From positions 1 to 64,000 of the forward strand of contig JAFVRD010000013.1 in assembly GCA_017504435.1 (NCBI GenBank): DNA of 64,000 nt, written 5' to 3'. Below are positions 8,957 through 18,533 of the stretch, in pieces. The notes below the pieces were generated by a model that did not search any database, was not told the origin of the DNA, and saw nothing but the letters and a program-made list of their open reading frames with translations. Source of the DNA: Lentisphaeria bacterium. Its GTDB lineage: Bacteria > Verrucomicrobiota > Lentisphaeria > Victivallales > Victivallaceae. Each line of letters starts with the position of its first letter. Position 1 is the stretch's first letter. The translations under genes were made by a program, and so were the position numbers.

Positions 8957-10320
8957 CCCAACAGCTCTTTCTGAGTTTCAAAGATCGCTTCTTCGATGAT
9001 GTCCATACCTTTCTGAGCCACTTCATCGGGCATGACGATCGGCGGACTCATACGGAGAATATGACCGGCAGGGACCCATGCCAAACCTTTGGCAAAGGCT
9101 TTCTGATAAACCATTTTGCCGGCTTCATCAAAGGGGGTCTTTTTAACTTTGTCTTTGACCAGTTCAATACCCAGCAGACAGCCTTTGCAGCGGGTATCAC
9201 CGACGATCTCATATTTTTCCGTCCAGTCGGCCATCCGTTTTTTGAACAGCTCTTCCAGATGCATGGAGTGTTCGAGCAGACCTTCTTCTTCAATGACTTC
9301 AAAGCAGGCCAGAGCCGCCGCGCAAGCCATCGGGTTGCCGCCGTAACTGGTGGATGCGGAAATTTTGTCCACCGCATCAGCATACGGTTCCCGCACTGCC
9401 ATTGCCGTTACCGGGAAACCATTGCCGAAACCTTTACCGATAGTGACTACATCCGGAACGACATCCCAATGTTCACAGCAAAGTGTTTTGCCGCAGCGGC
9501 CCATGGAGGTCAATACTTCATCCGCCATAAACAGGATGTTGCGTTCTTCGAGGAATTTTTTGAGTTTCGGGAAGAAATCATCCGGCGGCATGATCGAACC
9601 TGCCCAGCCCTGGATCGGTTCCGCCACGAGTGCGGCAATCTGTCCGGTGGTACATTCTTTGATGATTTTATCATAGAAATCCAAATAAGCATCGGTATCG
9701 ATCACACCGTCGGCATCCACCCACAGCGGACGGTAGGTATCGGGACGCGGCATCAGATAGAATCCGGGTTCACGGGACGCGCCGCTGAATTTGGTCATCC
9801 GCGCCAAACTGATGGAGTGACCGCTTTTGCCGTGAAAATCCTGAAAGAAACTCAGGAATTCATGTTTGCCGGTGGCGGCACGGCAGGTACGCAGACCGGC
9901 TTCAACGGCGGCAGTGCCGCAATCGTAAAGCTGAAAACATTTCAGATCGCCGGGCAGGGTCGCCGCCATTTTTTCCAGCAGCCGGGTTTTGATTTCGGTG
10001 GTGAAATCGTGGCAGTTCATCAGCCGTTTGGCATATTTGACCACCGCTTCGGTAACTTTCGGGTGGCAATGACCGAGGGAAGTTACATATATACCGCTGG
10101 AAAAATCGATATACTGATTGCCGTCAACGTCTTCCATCATGCAGCCCTGAGCTTTTTCAAAAGCCACCGGAAAAAGGCGCACCTGACCGGAAATGCCCCG
10201 GTAATGCTGTTTGGCACGGTTATGCAATGCGGTACTTTTCGGACCGGGAAGCGTGGGAGAGATGATTTTCGGAATGGCGTTAAGATCAAGTTGATAGGGG
10301 GTCGGATCGTATTTACCCAT
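8953..10320 (-). CDS. Class III aminotransferase (PLP-dependent)
   Basis: A 455-residue class III (ornithine/acetylornithine/GABA type) aminotransferase. The start at 10320 (MGKYDPTPYQ) has AAGGAG 9 bases upstream; an extension to 10368 is in frame but unsupported. Landmarks are YIDFSSGIYVTSLGHCHP, the LYDCGTAAVEAGLR phosphate-binding segment, DEVLTSMGR, and TIGKGFGNGFP with the PLP-binding Lys. It overlaps the dehydrogenase gene by four bases and follows an isomerase gene after 75 bases. In this operon it may act on a keto sugar or on a degradation product rather than on an amino acid. That role is inferred only from context. Confidence 0.88.
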   Translation of the reverse strand: MGKYDPTPYQLDLNAIPKIISPTLPGPKSTALHNRAKQHYRGISGQVRLFPVAFEKAQGCMMEDVDGNQYIDFSSGIYVTSLGHCHPKVTEAVVKYAKRLMNCHDFTTEIKTRLLEKMAATLPGDLKCFQLYDCGTAAVEAGLRTCRAATGKHEFLSFFQDFHGKSGHSISLARMTKFSGASREPGFYLMPRPDTYRPLWVDADGVIDTDAYLDFYDKIIKECTTGQIAALVAEPIQGWAGSIMPPDDFFPKLKKFLEERNILFMADEVLTSMGRCGKTLCCEHWDVVPDVVTIGKGFGNGFPVTAMAVREPYADAVDKISASTSYGGNPMACAAALACFEVIEEEGLLEHSMHLEELFKKRMADWTEKYEIVGDTRCKGCLLGIELVKDKVKKTPFDEAGKMVYQKAFAKGLAWVPAGHILRMSPPIVMPDEVAQKGMDIIEEAIFETQKELLG

Positions 10321-10395
10321 GATGTTTTCTCCTTTTTTGAGATTTTTTAACCTGTTATTAATGGACATTCTGCAATGTCCGGAAAATTATTTGTT

Positions 10396-11370
10396 TCAGC
10401 GGAACAGTTGATCCCAGATATAGCGTTGTGCCGCCATGGCATCATCGCGCAAAGCAATATCCGCCATGACCGCAGGATCGAGCCGTCCGGCAAGTTCCAG
10501 CAGTTTCTTTGCGTGACGGATGGACAATGTGCAGGCTTCGACCGACTCTTCGCGGAACGGACAAATATCAAAATTCATCCAGCCGCTGTAGCCGGTTTTT
10601 ACCAATGTCCAGTAAAATTCCAGCTGTTCCCAGAAGTGGACACTTCCGGGGATCATATCGTAATCCCAATCACCGTAATTATCATTGTTATGCAAATGGA
10701 ACAAGCGTTTTTCCCGGATCAGCAAAGCGGCTTCTTCCGCCGGATTTTCCATTGCCAGCAAACTGTGCCCGATATCCATGATGACACCGACATTGGCACA
10801 ACCGGTGCTTTCTGCCAGACGCAGAGCTTTTGCGGCATTCGGAACCAGCTGATGGGTACGGGGTTCCCGGGGTTTGTATTCGATACCGATATTGATTTCC
10901 GGATCGACCTGTGCCAAATCGCGCAATGCACCGCGCAGCAGATCATGTTTTTTCAGATAATCGGTCTGGAAATAATAGTCGTAACCGTCATGAGCCGGCC
11001 AGAACACCACCATTTTGGAACCGAGTTTTTTAGCGGCTTGAACAGCTCTTGCCCCCAGCTCAAAAGATTCTTTACGGACAGCCGGATCATCGGAAGTCAC
11101 TCCGCCGCGCTGAAATCTGGCGGCGGCAAAATTACCGATACCCACCGCAGATACTTCCAGTTTACGCGCCTGCAGTTCCGGCAGCAGATCTTCGGCTTTT
11201 TCGAGATCATAAGGCAGATACAATTCAACACCGTCAACGCCTTCGACTTTGCTGACCAGTTCGTAAACCTGAGAGGCATCAATGCTCTCTTTATATCCGG
11301 ATGCCACGACACGGTCGGCAGGCGGCCAGAAAACGCTGGCTTCAATCGCAAACTTAAGATTGGATCCCAT
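10396..11370 (-). CDS. Sugar phosphate isomerase/epimerase, xylose-isomerase-like TIM barrel
   Basis: A 324-residue protein of the AP-endonuclease family 2/xylose isomerase-like TIM-barrel superfamily. Supporting features are conserved metal-ligand positions (IGIEYKPRE, MDIGHS, LFHLHNNDNYGDWDYD) and the usual length. The start at 11370 has AAGGAG 8 bases upstream and lies two bases after the kinase stop. Relatives include inosose isomerases, erythrulose-phosphate isomerases and hydroxypyruvate isomerases. With an FGGY kinase next to it, a ketose or inosose-like phosphate is a reasonable substrate class, but no specific assignment is made. Confidence 0.82.
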   Translation of the reverse strand: MGSNLKFAIEASVFWPPADRVVASGYKESIDASQVYELVSKVEGVDGVELYLPYDLEKAEDLLPELQARKLEVSAVGIGNFAAARFQRGGVTSDDPAVRKESFELGARAVQAAKKLGSKMVVFWPAHDGYDYYFQTDYLKKHDLLRGALRDLAQVDPEINIGIEYKPREPRTHQLVPNAAKALRLAESTGCANVGVIMDIGHSLLAMENPAEEAALLIREKRLFHLHNNDNYGDWDYDMIPGSVHFWEQLEFYWTLVKTGYSGWMNFDICPFREESVEACTLSIRHAKKLLELAGRLDPAVMADIALRDDAMAAQRYIWDQLFR

Positions 11371-11372
11371 GA

Positions 11373-12884
11373 TTATTTCTCCTTGAATAATGGTTTGAGT
11401 TGCTGATAAAATTTCTGATATCTGGCAAAAATTTTTGCGCCGGTACCGGTAAGTCCATTTTCCGGCAGGAATTTGTCACCCGGTTTGACCATGACTGCAA
11501 CTGCCTGTTCCGGAGACGCGAAAATTCCGGCCCCCACCCCCGCCAGCATAGCGGCACCGAGACATCCGGATTCACTTTGCTGCATCGTTCGGCAGGGGAT
11601 GGCGGCGATTCCGGCTTTGATCCGGTTCCATATTTTACTGCGGGCGGCACCGCCGGCAAGTACCAGTTCTTTAACGGTCACGCCGCAATCATTGAGCAGC
11701 TCCAGATTGGCACGCGCCATGCACGCTACTGATTCCAGCATCGCCCGGAGAATATCCGCCCGGGAAGTTTGCAAAGTCAACCCCATGACGGCACCGGTGG
11801 CATCCGGATCAAGTTCCGGACAGAGAGCTCCCGCCAGATGCGGCAAAAAAGTCACGCCATTGGCTCCCGGGGGGGAATTTTCAGCCAGCCGGTCAAGTTC
11901 GGAATAAAAATTTTTACCGTTGCGTTCCAATTCTGCCGCCCATTCGGCACCCAGTACATCCCGGAATGCCCGGAGCAGTACTCCTCCGGATGTCGACCAC
12001 GCCACAGCGAGATAGGTATCATCCACTACGTGTACCTGACAGGGCAAACGGTACTCCCGGTCGAAAACCGCTTTTTTACAGCTGGCGGCGAGATTGAAAC
12101 TGGTTCCGGTATTGTCAGTGGCTATCCCATCGGAAATATTCCCGCTGCCCAGCGCACTGCAAGCCTGATCCATACCGCCGGAAACCGCAATCACTGCCGT
12201 AGTGAAACCGATTTCAGCAGCAATATCCGCTTTGACCGGAGCAATGGCTCTGCCGCTGGGAATTTGTTCCGGCAGCTGAGTGCGGGAAATCCCGAGATAC
12301 TCCAGCATTTCATCAAAATAATCCAGTTTGCCGATGTCGTAAAGCAGTGTGGAACACCACAACGCTCCGTTGCCGCAGAAACGGCCGGTCAGGCGGTAGA
12401 TCAGATAATCTTCCGCCAGCATGATTCTGGCACACTGTTTCCAGACTTCCGGTTCATGTTTCTGCAAATAAAGCAGTTTGGTTCCGAGCCATACCGGATC
12501 CACGGTGGGGTCGCCGGTTATCCGGTAGAGGCGTTCCCTGCCGAAATGTTTTTCGATTTCGGAACATTCGGCGGAACTGCGGGAATCCATCCAGACAATG
12601 GCGTTACGCAACAGTTTATCATCCTTATCAAGCAGAACGAAACTTTCACCCTGACTGGATATCGCCAGTGCGGCACATTCTGATGTACCGGCGTTTTCCA
12701 TTGCAGTATGCACTGCACTTTTCAGTGCGGAAAACCAGGTTTCCGGGTTGATTTCCACCCAATCCGGTCGGGGAGTGAGTAATGAATATTCCACATATCC
12801 GCTGCCCAGTTCCGATCCGGAGACCGAATCGAATAAGACCGCTTTCAATCCGGTCGTGCCAACATCTATGCCCAGAAGATTCAT
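11373..12884 (-). CDS. FGGY-family carbohydrate kinase (xylulokinase-like)
   Basis: A 503-residue protein. The start at 12884 (MNLLGIDVGTTGLKAVLFD) has GAGG 8 bases upstream; a TTG two codons earlier is in frame. The first ATP-phosphate loop is GIDVGTTGLKA. The substrate-side catalytic Asp lies in SGGMDQACSALGSG, and the adenosine motif is LVLAGGAARSKIWNRI. The nearest described group by motif is the xylulokinase type. It lies between two TIM-barrel isomerase genes with gaps of two bases on each side, so the three are almost certainly one transcriptional and functional unit: isomerise a sugar, phosphorylate it, isomerise or epimerise again. Confidence 0.88.
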   Translation of the reverse strand: MNLLGIDVGTTGLKAVLFDSVSGSELGSGYVEYSLLTPRPDWVEINPETWFSALKSAVHTAMENAGTSECAALAISSQGESFVLLDKDDKLLRNAIVWMDSRSSAECSEIEKHFGRERLYRITGDPTVDPVWLGTKLLYLQKHEPEVWKQCARIMLAEDYLIYRLTGRFCGNGALWCSTLLYDIGKLDYFDEMLEYLGISRTQLPEQIPSGRAIAPVKADIAAEIGFTTAVIAVSGGMDQACSALGSGNISDGIATDNTGTSFNLAASCKKAVFDREYRLPCQVHVVDDTYLAVAWSTSGGVLLRAFRDVLGAEWAAELERNGKNFYSELDRLAENSPPGANGVTFLPHLAGALCPELDPDATGAVMGLTLQTSRADILRAMLESVACMARANLELLNDCGVTVKELVLAGGAARSKIWNRIKAGIAAIPCRTMQQSESGCLGAAMLAGVGAGIFASPEQAVAVMVKPGDKFLPENGLTGTGAKIFARYQKFYQQLKPLFKEK

Positions 12885-12886
12885 GC

Positions 12887-13813
12887 TCAATCCTCAATAA
12901 AGTTGCGCCAGTAATCCACAGAACGTTTCAGCGCATCGATCACCTGAGCATCGTTTTGAGAAAGAGAGAAGAAAATTTCAAAACAGAGCAGACAGTTGTC
13001 GGCACCGGCTTCTCCGAGAGTATCAATGGTGCGCTGCGGATCAATAATGCCTTTGGCATTGTATTCCGGAGTAAAGGGCCAGTGGGGACTGCCGAAACCA
13101 TCACACTGCTGCAAATGCACCACCCGGGTGATATTGCCCAATTCTTTCATCCATTGGTACGGATCATCATCTCCGGGGTCATGCGGGAAATTCTGACAGC
13201 ACATGTGACCGGTATCAATTACCAGTTCCACGGGAACCGCACCGGGATTGTTCTCATTGGCACGGGCAAAGAAATCTTTACTCTGGGCAATGGTATACGG
13301 CACTTCGCATGGCGCATAAATCTGTTCCCAGAGGAGAAATTCATGCTTCTGTTCCGCAGCTTTACGGGCAAGATGCCGGGCACACTCCACCAGATGGTCA
13401 ATGCGTTCAGCATAACGGACGGGATCGGCGATATCAGCAGAACTGATGGTGTCGAAATGTCCGCCCAGACCGCGGGTACCAAGCGCGGTGGCGACTTCCA
13501 GAGCTTTTTCGCACCAGATCATACCATCCTCACGGAAATCGGCACGGGGATGACTCAACAAATTGACGCAGTGGGTCATTGTCCCGGTGAAATAGTTGTG
13601 GATTTCCAGACCGGCTTCAGAGGCAAGTTTATTGATCCTGGCAGCTTCACTTTTCCATGAAGATTCCCGCAGATAAAGCGGATCGATAAAATCGCTGTCA
13701 AATTCCAGATATTTGATACCAAGCTGATTTCTGACGATATCTATAAAAAGTTCCGGTTCCGGCCAACGTTTTTTGGCAAACGAAAGATCAAGTCCGAGTT
13801 TGAATTTTCCCAT
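12887..13813 (-). CDS. Sugar isomerase/epimerase, TIM barrel
   Basis: A 308-residue protein of the xylose-isomerase-like TIM-barrel superfamily. The start at 13813 (MGKFKLGLDLSFAKKRWPEP) has GGGAGGA about 6 bases upstream; the longer frame to 13885 is unsupported. Metal-site landmarks are FLLWEQ, LVIDTGHMC, VVHLQQCDG and CFEIFF. It is only distantly similar to the second barrel at 10396. It resembles the subgroup that includes erythrulose-phosphate isomerases, and the adjacent kinase fits that type of tetrulose or pentulose chemistry. This is a hypothesis. Confidence 0.8.
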   Translation of the reverse strand: MGKFKLGLDLSFAKKRWPEPELFIDIVRNQLGIKYLEFDSDFIDPLYLRESSWKSEAARINKLASEAGLEIHNYFTGTMTHCVNLLSHPRADFREDGMIWCEKALEVATALGTRGLGGHFDTISSADIADPVRYAERIDHLVECARHLARKAAEQKHEFLLWEQIYAPCEVPYTIAQSKDFFARANENNPGAVPVELVIDTGHMCCQNFPHDPGDDDPYQWMKELGNITRVVHLQQCDGFGSPHWPFTPEYNAKGIIDPQRTIDTLGEAGADNCLLCFEIFFSLSQNDAQVIDALKRSVDYWRNFIED

Positions 13814-13934
13814 GTCATTTCCTCCCGATTTGATGGGCGAGGCAATTGCAGAAGTTTTCAAAAATTTTTTAAATTTCTCTGGCAATCAACTCTGGTTCAA
13901 AAATTTATTTTCGCATCCGGAAATTACGGCAGAA

Positions 13935-16256
13935 TCAATTTTTTTCCGCCAGTAATGTTACCGGTCCGTAAAGCCCGCTGGGCAAACTTTCCACTTCGTA
14001 CCCCCGCTGTCTGCGTTCATAGTAACACTCAAACGGGAATTGCTGCCAGGTCTCCCAAATCCCATCCGCATTGATAGCATTGGCAAGCGTATTGACCACG
14101 CGTACTTCCAGATGGTTGCGCCCCGGACGGAGAGCCGGAGAGAGATCGAAAACATACGGTTTCCAGAGCCGCAAACCGACCTTTTTCCCATTAAGCCGGA
14201 CTTCCGCGGAATAGCAGACTTCACCGAGATCAAGAAAACGCATTCCCGGCTTGAATTCAAAATCCGCAGTATAAGCGGCACAACCGCTGAAATCGCGCCC
14301 CAGAACCGGTGCCCAGTCCCCCGGTTTTACCGGTTTTGAACGGGCGGATACTTTTTCAATTTTGAAGTCATCTGCTCCGGCGGAGTGTTTGATCAGAGGA
14401 CGGATCTGCCACTTATCCAAACGGCATATTTCCCTGCCGGGGACAGCCGGGGCGGAAGAGATCGCCCCGGAATCGGCACCGAGCAGAAATACTTCCGTAC
14501 GGTAAGGGGCGAATTCCCATTCCCAACTGCCGTTACTGCCTGCCGGGAACAAGCTGCCGGTTTCACAGTCGCAGTGGGCAACAGAAAGTTTTTCTTCGGC
14601 GGTCAAAACCGTTTTTACCGTCCGGCATGAGCTGTTGAATACAAAATACAATACCCGTCCACCGGGCAGTATCCGTTTACGTACCTGCAGCCGCCAGTCG
14701 CGGCATTGAAGTGTGGGAGAAATATCGGCAATATCATCGGAACTCAAAATCCGGATACCGGCTTTGCGAAGCCGTGCCACACTTTTTTCCGAACCTGGAG
14801 AAAGCATGGCTCCGGTCGGAATCACCACTTGATCATAACGGGCTTTGCCGATTTTGATTTTACCGTGTTCGATTCTGGCAGTTTCCAATACATCATCATC
14901 AATATAGTCAAAATCGATTTGTCTGTCCATCATACGGTGGGCAATCAGTTCCCGGAGTTCATCAGCATATCCGGCTTTGCTGGTACTGCCGCACAGTGAT
15001 CTGACATCAAAGAACAGAGCCGTTGCCGCAGCCGGAGTGCCGAGAGTGCCAAGCATGGAAAGCCGGGCGATATATTCATTCAGCGGACGGATATGCTGCC
15101 ATTGCGGATTTACCGGACCGAAATGCGGACGTTCTCCCTCCTGACGACCACCGGCAGTGGACAGCGGATGCACACAAAACAGAAATGTATTTACCCCGCA
15201 TACCACACAGTAATCCACCAGAAAACGCATCTGATCAAAGGTCAAACCGGAACCGTAAACGCCGAATAATTCACCCACCACGAATTTGTTCCCCCCCTGA
15301 GCCGCCACACTGGAGGCAAATTTCGGGAAACTGTGCTGCCGGGTTCCCATCCACAACTGCCGCCATATCACGTCGATACCGGGAGCATCCAGATGCCGGA
15401 GCGTCCGCAAAATCTGACCGTAACCGCTGCCGCCCATACATGCCATGGCATCATCTCCGCCCATGTGGCCGGTGGAGATCAACCCGTGTTTCCGGCACCA
15501 ATCCCGGATCGGGATCATGAACCGGTCTACAAATAATTGCGAACACACATCCAGAAAATCGATCCGGTATTGAACTGCATCCTGCCGGGGATCATTATCC
15601 AATATCCGGCGCAAATGCGGAGTTATATCATACCCTTTGGCGGCTTTGAATATTTCCGGTAAATCTTTGGTCCAGGTCAGCTGACTGCCGTTGGTACGAA
15701 TCATTTCCGGTTCATCCATAAAGACAAAATTAATGGTTTTTCCGAACTTTTTTCCGACCTGTCCGGCATATTTTTTGTGAGTAAGCTCCAGAAATTTTTC
15801 AACTGCCCCCGGAGCGAGAATATCGACACGCTGACAGTGTCCTTCGACTGGAGGGACAGAAACTTCTGCAACTCCGTTGGGCGCGTTGTTATCGGCGATC
15901 AGTTTTTTCCGGGAAAATTTCTCCGGATCACTTGCCCACACCTGTCCGCAGGCATTACCGGATGGCCAGCCGCCTTCATCATAGATGTAGCAATTCAAAT
16001 TCAATTTACTGCATTCATCAACGATGGCGTTGTAAAGTTTGAAATATTCCTCTGACAGATATCCGGTCATGGTACTCATCATGGAATCCCGGAACTCTTT
16101 GGGCAGCGGGTGCGGACAAATGGTTCGTGCGCCTTTAGCAGCCATTTCCCGGATTTGAGTGCGCAAAGTTTCTTCTTTCAGCTCTGAATTCAAAAACCAG
16201 AAGTAACCGGGCGCGTGGATCGCTCCGGGGCGGCGGAATTTTTGCTCAAATGACAT
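13935..16256 (-). CDS. GH106-like glycoside hydrolase (alpha-L-rhamnosidase type)
   Basis: About 773 residues from the MSFEQKFRRPGAIHAPGYFW start; a TTG-started extension to 16325 is possible but unlikely, since GGAGA precedes the chosen Met. YIYDEGGWPSGNACG matches the YDExxWPSG signature of GH106-like enzymes. FVFMDEPEM and VVGELFGVYG are further acidic motifs of the barrel. The C-terminus contains a GH2-type jelly-roll module (RFLDLGEVCYSAEVRLNGKK, then GRNHLEVRVVN). No signal peptide is seen, so it may act on imported oligosaccharides or be periplasmic by another route. It is the first gene of the minus-strand operon and diverges from the AraC gene. Rhamnose release is inferred, not proven. 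Confidence 0.7.
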   Translation of the reverse strand: MSFEQKFRRPGAIHAPGYFWFLNSELKEETLRTQIREMAAKGARTICPHPLPKEFRDSMMSTMTGYLSEEYFKLYNAIVDECSKLNLNCYIYDEGGWPSGNACGQVWASDPEKFSRKKLIADNNAPNGVAEVSVPPVEGHCQRVDILAPGAVEKFLELTHKKYAGQVGKKFGKTINFVFMDEPEMIRTNGSQLTWTKDLPEIFKAAKGYDITPHLRRILDNDPRQDAVQYRIDFLDVCSQLFVDRFMIPIRDWCRKHGLISTGHMGGDDAMACMGGSGYGQILRTLRHLDAPGIDVIWRQLWMGTRQHSFPKFASSVAAQGGNKFVVGELFGVYGSGLTFDQMRFLVDYCVVCGVNTFLFCVHPLSTAGGRQEGERPHFGPVNPQWQHIRPLNEYIARLSMLGTLGTPAAATALFFDVRSLCGSTSKAGYADELRELIAHRMMDRQIDFDYIDDDVLETARIEHGKIKIGKARYDQVVIPTGAMLSPGSEKSVARLRKAGIRILSSDDIADISPTLQCRDWRLQVRKRILPGGRVLYFVFNSSCRTVKTVLTAEEKLSVAHCDCETGSLFPAGSNGSWEWEFAPYRTEVFLLGADSGAISSAPAVPGREICRLDKWQIRPLIKHSAGADDFKIEKVSARSKPVKPGDWAPVLGRDFSGCAAYTADFEFKPGMRFLDLGEVCYSAEVRLNGKKVGLRLWKPYVFDLSPALRPGRNHLEVRVVNTLANAINADGIWETWQQFPFECYYERRQRGYEVESLPSGLYGPVTLLAEKN

Positions 16257-16484
16257 TTTTTGTTCATCTCCCAAAGTTGCAGTGCTGACAATATATCCTG
16301 AATCCGGTATCCGAACCGTATACAAAAATCCTCAATGCTATTAATGTACCATATATACTACTAAAAAAAAATAGCATAAAATCACAAAAAGTATCATTTT
16401 TTTACCAAATATAATTTGATTTTTACTTTTTATTTGCTAAATTTATATCCGGAGTAAAAAAACAACAGAAAAATAAAAAAACTT
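16257..16484. promoter_or_regulatory. Divergent AraC / glycosidase-operon intergenic region
   Basis: About 228 bases, extremely A+T rich with long A and T runs, between two divergent transcription units. This is where the AraC-type regulator would be expected to bind. TATGCTATTTT on the minus strand and AAATTTAT on the plus strand are possible -10 regions, but no -35 box of good quality is visible. The nearest GGAG to the araC start is about 30 bases away, so that gene may be poorly translated. Confidence 0.5.
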
Positions 16485-17417
16485 ATGATTTCCGAATCTT
16501 GTACAGAACGTTATTTATCCAATCAGCGGTATTTTATTTCAGACCGTCTTATGCTGCGGGGATTTTACAATAACCAGCGTGATATGGCTATGCACCATCA
16601 GGAGTTTGCAGAAATCGTATTTGTACTGTCGGGAGAAGCCGATCATTTTTCCCGGAACGCTGAAGAACCCATCCGGCGCGGCAGTATTCTTATCGTACCT
16701 CCCGGAGGACATCACGGTTATTCCAACTGCCATGATCTCCGGATATTTGTCATGATTTTCGCTCCGGATCGTTTGCCGATCCCGTTGCTGGATTTGTATG
16801 TCACGCCCAAGTACCGGCAGATTTTTACTCCCACCCAGAAATCTTACGAAGAATTGAATAAAAACTATCCCATGCAGTTTTTTTCGGAGGCAGAATTCAA
16901 AGAATTTGAACGTTTGCTGGAAATTTTTGATGATTTGCAGCAGCAGAAAAATAATCCCGGAAGAGATTGTGAAATTCTGGGGATATTCATGTGCATTCTG
17001 GGACGAATCTGTGATTTGTGGCGGGATGAAAATACGGTGCAGCGCGTTGATTTGTCATTTGATATGAAGTACATTACGGCATACATCACTAAAAATATCA
17101 ACCGGAATATTTCACTGACGGAATTGTCCGCGCTCTGTTGTATGTCGCAGAATACGCTGTTGCGGAAATTCCGCAAGGCATTCGGTAAATCTCCGATGAA
17201 CTACATCCGGGAACAACGTTTGCGTCTTTCGATGGAGCTGCTGCAGAATTCCAGTTTGCGGATCGAAGAGATCGCTACCCAGTGCGGTTTCAACAGCAGT
17301 TCGCATTTTATTTCCATGTTCCATAAAAAATACGGGTGCACTCCGTCGGATTTCCGTATCGGTTCAGCCCCGGGAAACGATAATTTGATTGATATAGTAA
17401 AAACAGGAGAAAAATAA
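16485..17417 (+). CDS. AraC-family transcriptional regulator
   Basis: A 310-residue protein. The N-terminal cupin-like sensor carries the usual pattern HHQEFAEIVFVLSGEADHF...GSILIVPPGGHHGY. The C-terminal AraC DNA-binding domain of about 100 residues has two helix-turn-helix motifs: ISLTELSALCCMSQNTLLRKF, and IEEIATQCGFNSSSHFISMF followed by KKYGCTPSDFR. It is divergent from the glycosidase operon, which it most likely activates in response to a sugar. Its stop codon overlaps the start of the downstream transporter gene (TAATG), so the two are co-expressed. Confidence 0.93.
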   Translation: MISESCTERYLSNQRYFISDRLMLRGFYNNQRDMAMHHQEFAEIVFVLSGEADHFSRNAEEPIRRGSILIVPPGGHHGYSNCHDLRIFVMIFAPDRLPIPLLDLYVTPKYRQIFTPTQKSYEELNKNYPMQFFSEAEFKEFERLLEIFDDLQQQKNNPGRDCEILGIFMCILGRICDLWRDENTVQRVDLSFDMKYITAYITKNINRNISLTELSALCCMSQNTLLRKFRKAFGKSPMNYIREQRLRLSMELLQNSSLRIEEIATQCGFNSSSHFISMFHKKYGCTPSDFRIGSAPGNDNLIDIVKTGEK

Positions 17418-18307
17418 TGGTTACAGGTATTCTTTTGATGGTGCTTGCCGGTTTCGGATGGGTGGGAGTCGGATGTGTGGTCAGTTATTGTGCTGCAAAA
17501 AAAGTAAATTTGGCGGTAACTCAGCTGGTGCAGGCATTGATGTGTGCAGCAGTGGGCGGCGTGCTGTTATATTTTCAGGATACAGTCGGGGTATCTGCGA
17601 AAATAAAATACCTTACTTATGGGTCGCTGTTCCTTTCCGGGATCGGAAATTTTGCCGCATACGATTTGATGAACCGGGCAATGAAAGTCGGGCCGAATGG
17701 AATCATCTGGAGTTTTGTACAGTCGGCATTGATTTTCCCATTTCTCACCGGGGTGATATTTTTCGGAGACAGCCTGACTCCGGTCCGGATGTGCGGCATG
17801 GCGGCGTTGATCGTAAGTATTCTGCTGCTGGGAGCTGCCAAAGGGAATACCGGAAGTGAACAAAGCAGCAGACGTTGGTTTTGGATCGCATTGGCAGCAT
17901 TTATTGCCGCAGGATTCACCCAGGTGACTACAAATTTGCCCTCATATTGGCAGGAAGCGAAACAAATTACGCCGGTAATGCGGACGGTTTGGTTCCAATT
18001 GGGGATCGCTGCCGGATTTTTCCTGCTGTGGGCGGGAGAACGCAAACCGATTCCGCTGACCGGAGTGTTGAAACCGGCAATATGTTTAAGTGTATTTTAT
18101 ATTCTTTTGTATTTTGTTTTGATGTTCAACGGGTTGGATAAACTTGCCGCCGACGGTGCAGGTTCAGTGGGATTCCCGGTCATGCTCGGTTCCTGTATTG
18201 TAGGATTTTTCCTTTACAGTTTGATTTTCCTGAAAGAAAAGCTGACGCTGACGGGGGCATTGGGATTTTTGCTTTGTCTGGGTGGCATTATTTCCATCAG
18301 CCTTTGA
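17417..18307 (+). CDS. DMT-superfamily (EamA-like) permease
   Basis: A 296-residue, highly hydrophobic protein with about ten predicted transmembrane helices in two similar halves, as in EamA/RhaT-type drug/metabolite transporters. The start has AGGAG 7 bases upstream and overlaps the stop of the AraC gene by one base. It is the only transporter in the sugar locus and so a candidate uptake system for the monosaccharide or small glycoside processed by the divergent operon. Similarity to RhaT-type carriers would suit a rhamnose-like substrate, but the assignment is by context only. Confidence 0.8.
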   Translation: MVTGILLMVLAGFGWVGVGCVVSYCAAKKVNLAVTQLVQALMCAAVGGVLLYFQDTVGVSAKIKYLTYGSLFLSGIGNFAAYDLMNRAMKVGPNGIIWSFVQSALIFPFLTGVIFFGDSLTPVRMCGMAALIVSILLLGAAKGNTGSEQSSRRWFWIALAAFIAAGFTQVTTNLPSYWQEAKQITPVMRTVWFQLGIAAGFFLLWAGERKPIPLTGVLKPAICLSVFYILLYFVLMFNGLDKLAADGAGSVGFPVMLGSCIVGFFLYSLIFLKEKLTLTGALGFLLCLGGIISISL

Positions 18308-18533
18308 GCGCAAAGCAACTTTATCAATCCAGAACAATACATCGGTAAGCGCGGCGGCGGATAATTTACAAATGGCGGGGAACTTATTTCACTCACGCAC
18401 ATCACGCTATGATGAAGCTGTTTGAGAAAAGGTGGATCGGATATATTTTGAGGAAATTCAAAAATCCGGAATTGTTTTTATCGTTGCCGATAAAAACAAT
18501 TCCTCTCAAAAGTTTTTGAAAAAGGTGGTTTCA
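18308..18533. other. Convergent intergenic region with bidirectional hairpin
   Basis: 226 bases between the DMT gene (plus) and ilvA (minus). Apart from the perfect hairpin at 18468-18503, listed separately, no gene or repeat was seen. Confidence 0.6.
18468..18503. terminator. Perfect 16-bp hairpin between convergent genes
   Basis: GGAATTGTTTTTATCG pairs perfectly with CGATAAAAACAATTCC around a TTGC loop. U-rich runs inside and near the stem, together with its position between convergent genes, fit a transcript end for ilvA and for the DMT gene. It lacks a long external U-run, so efficiency is uncertain. Confidence 0.6.
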
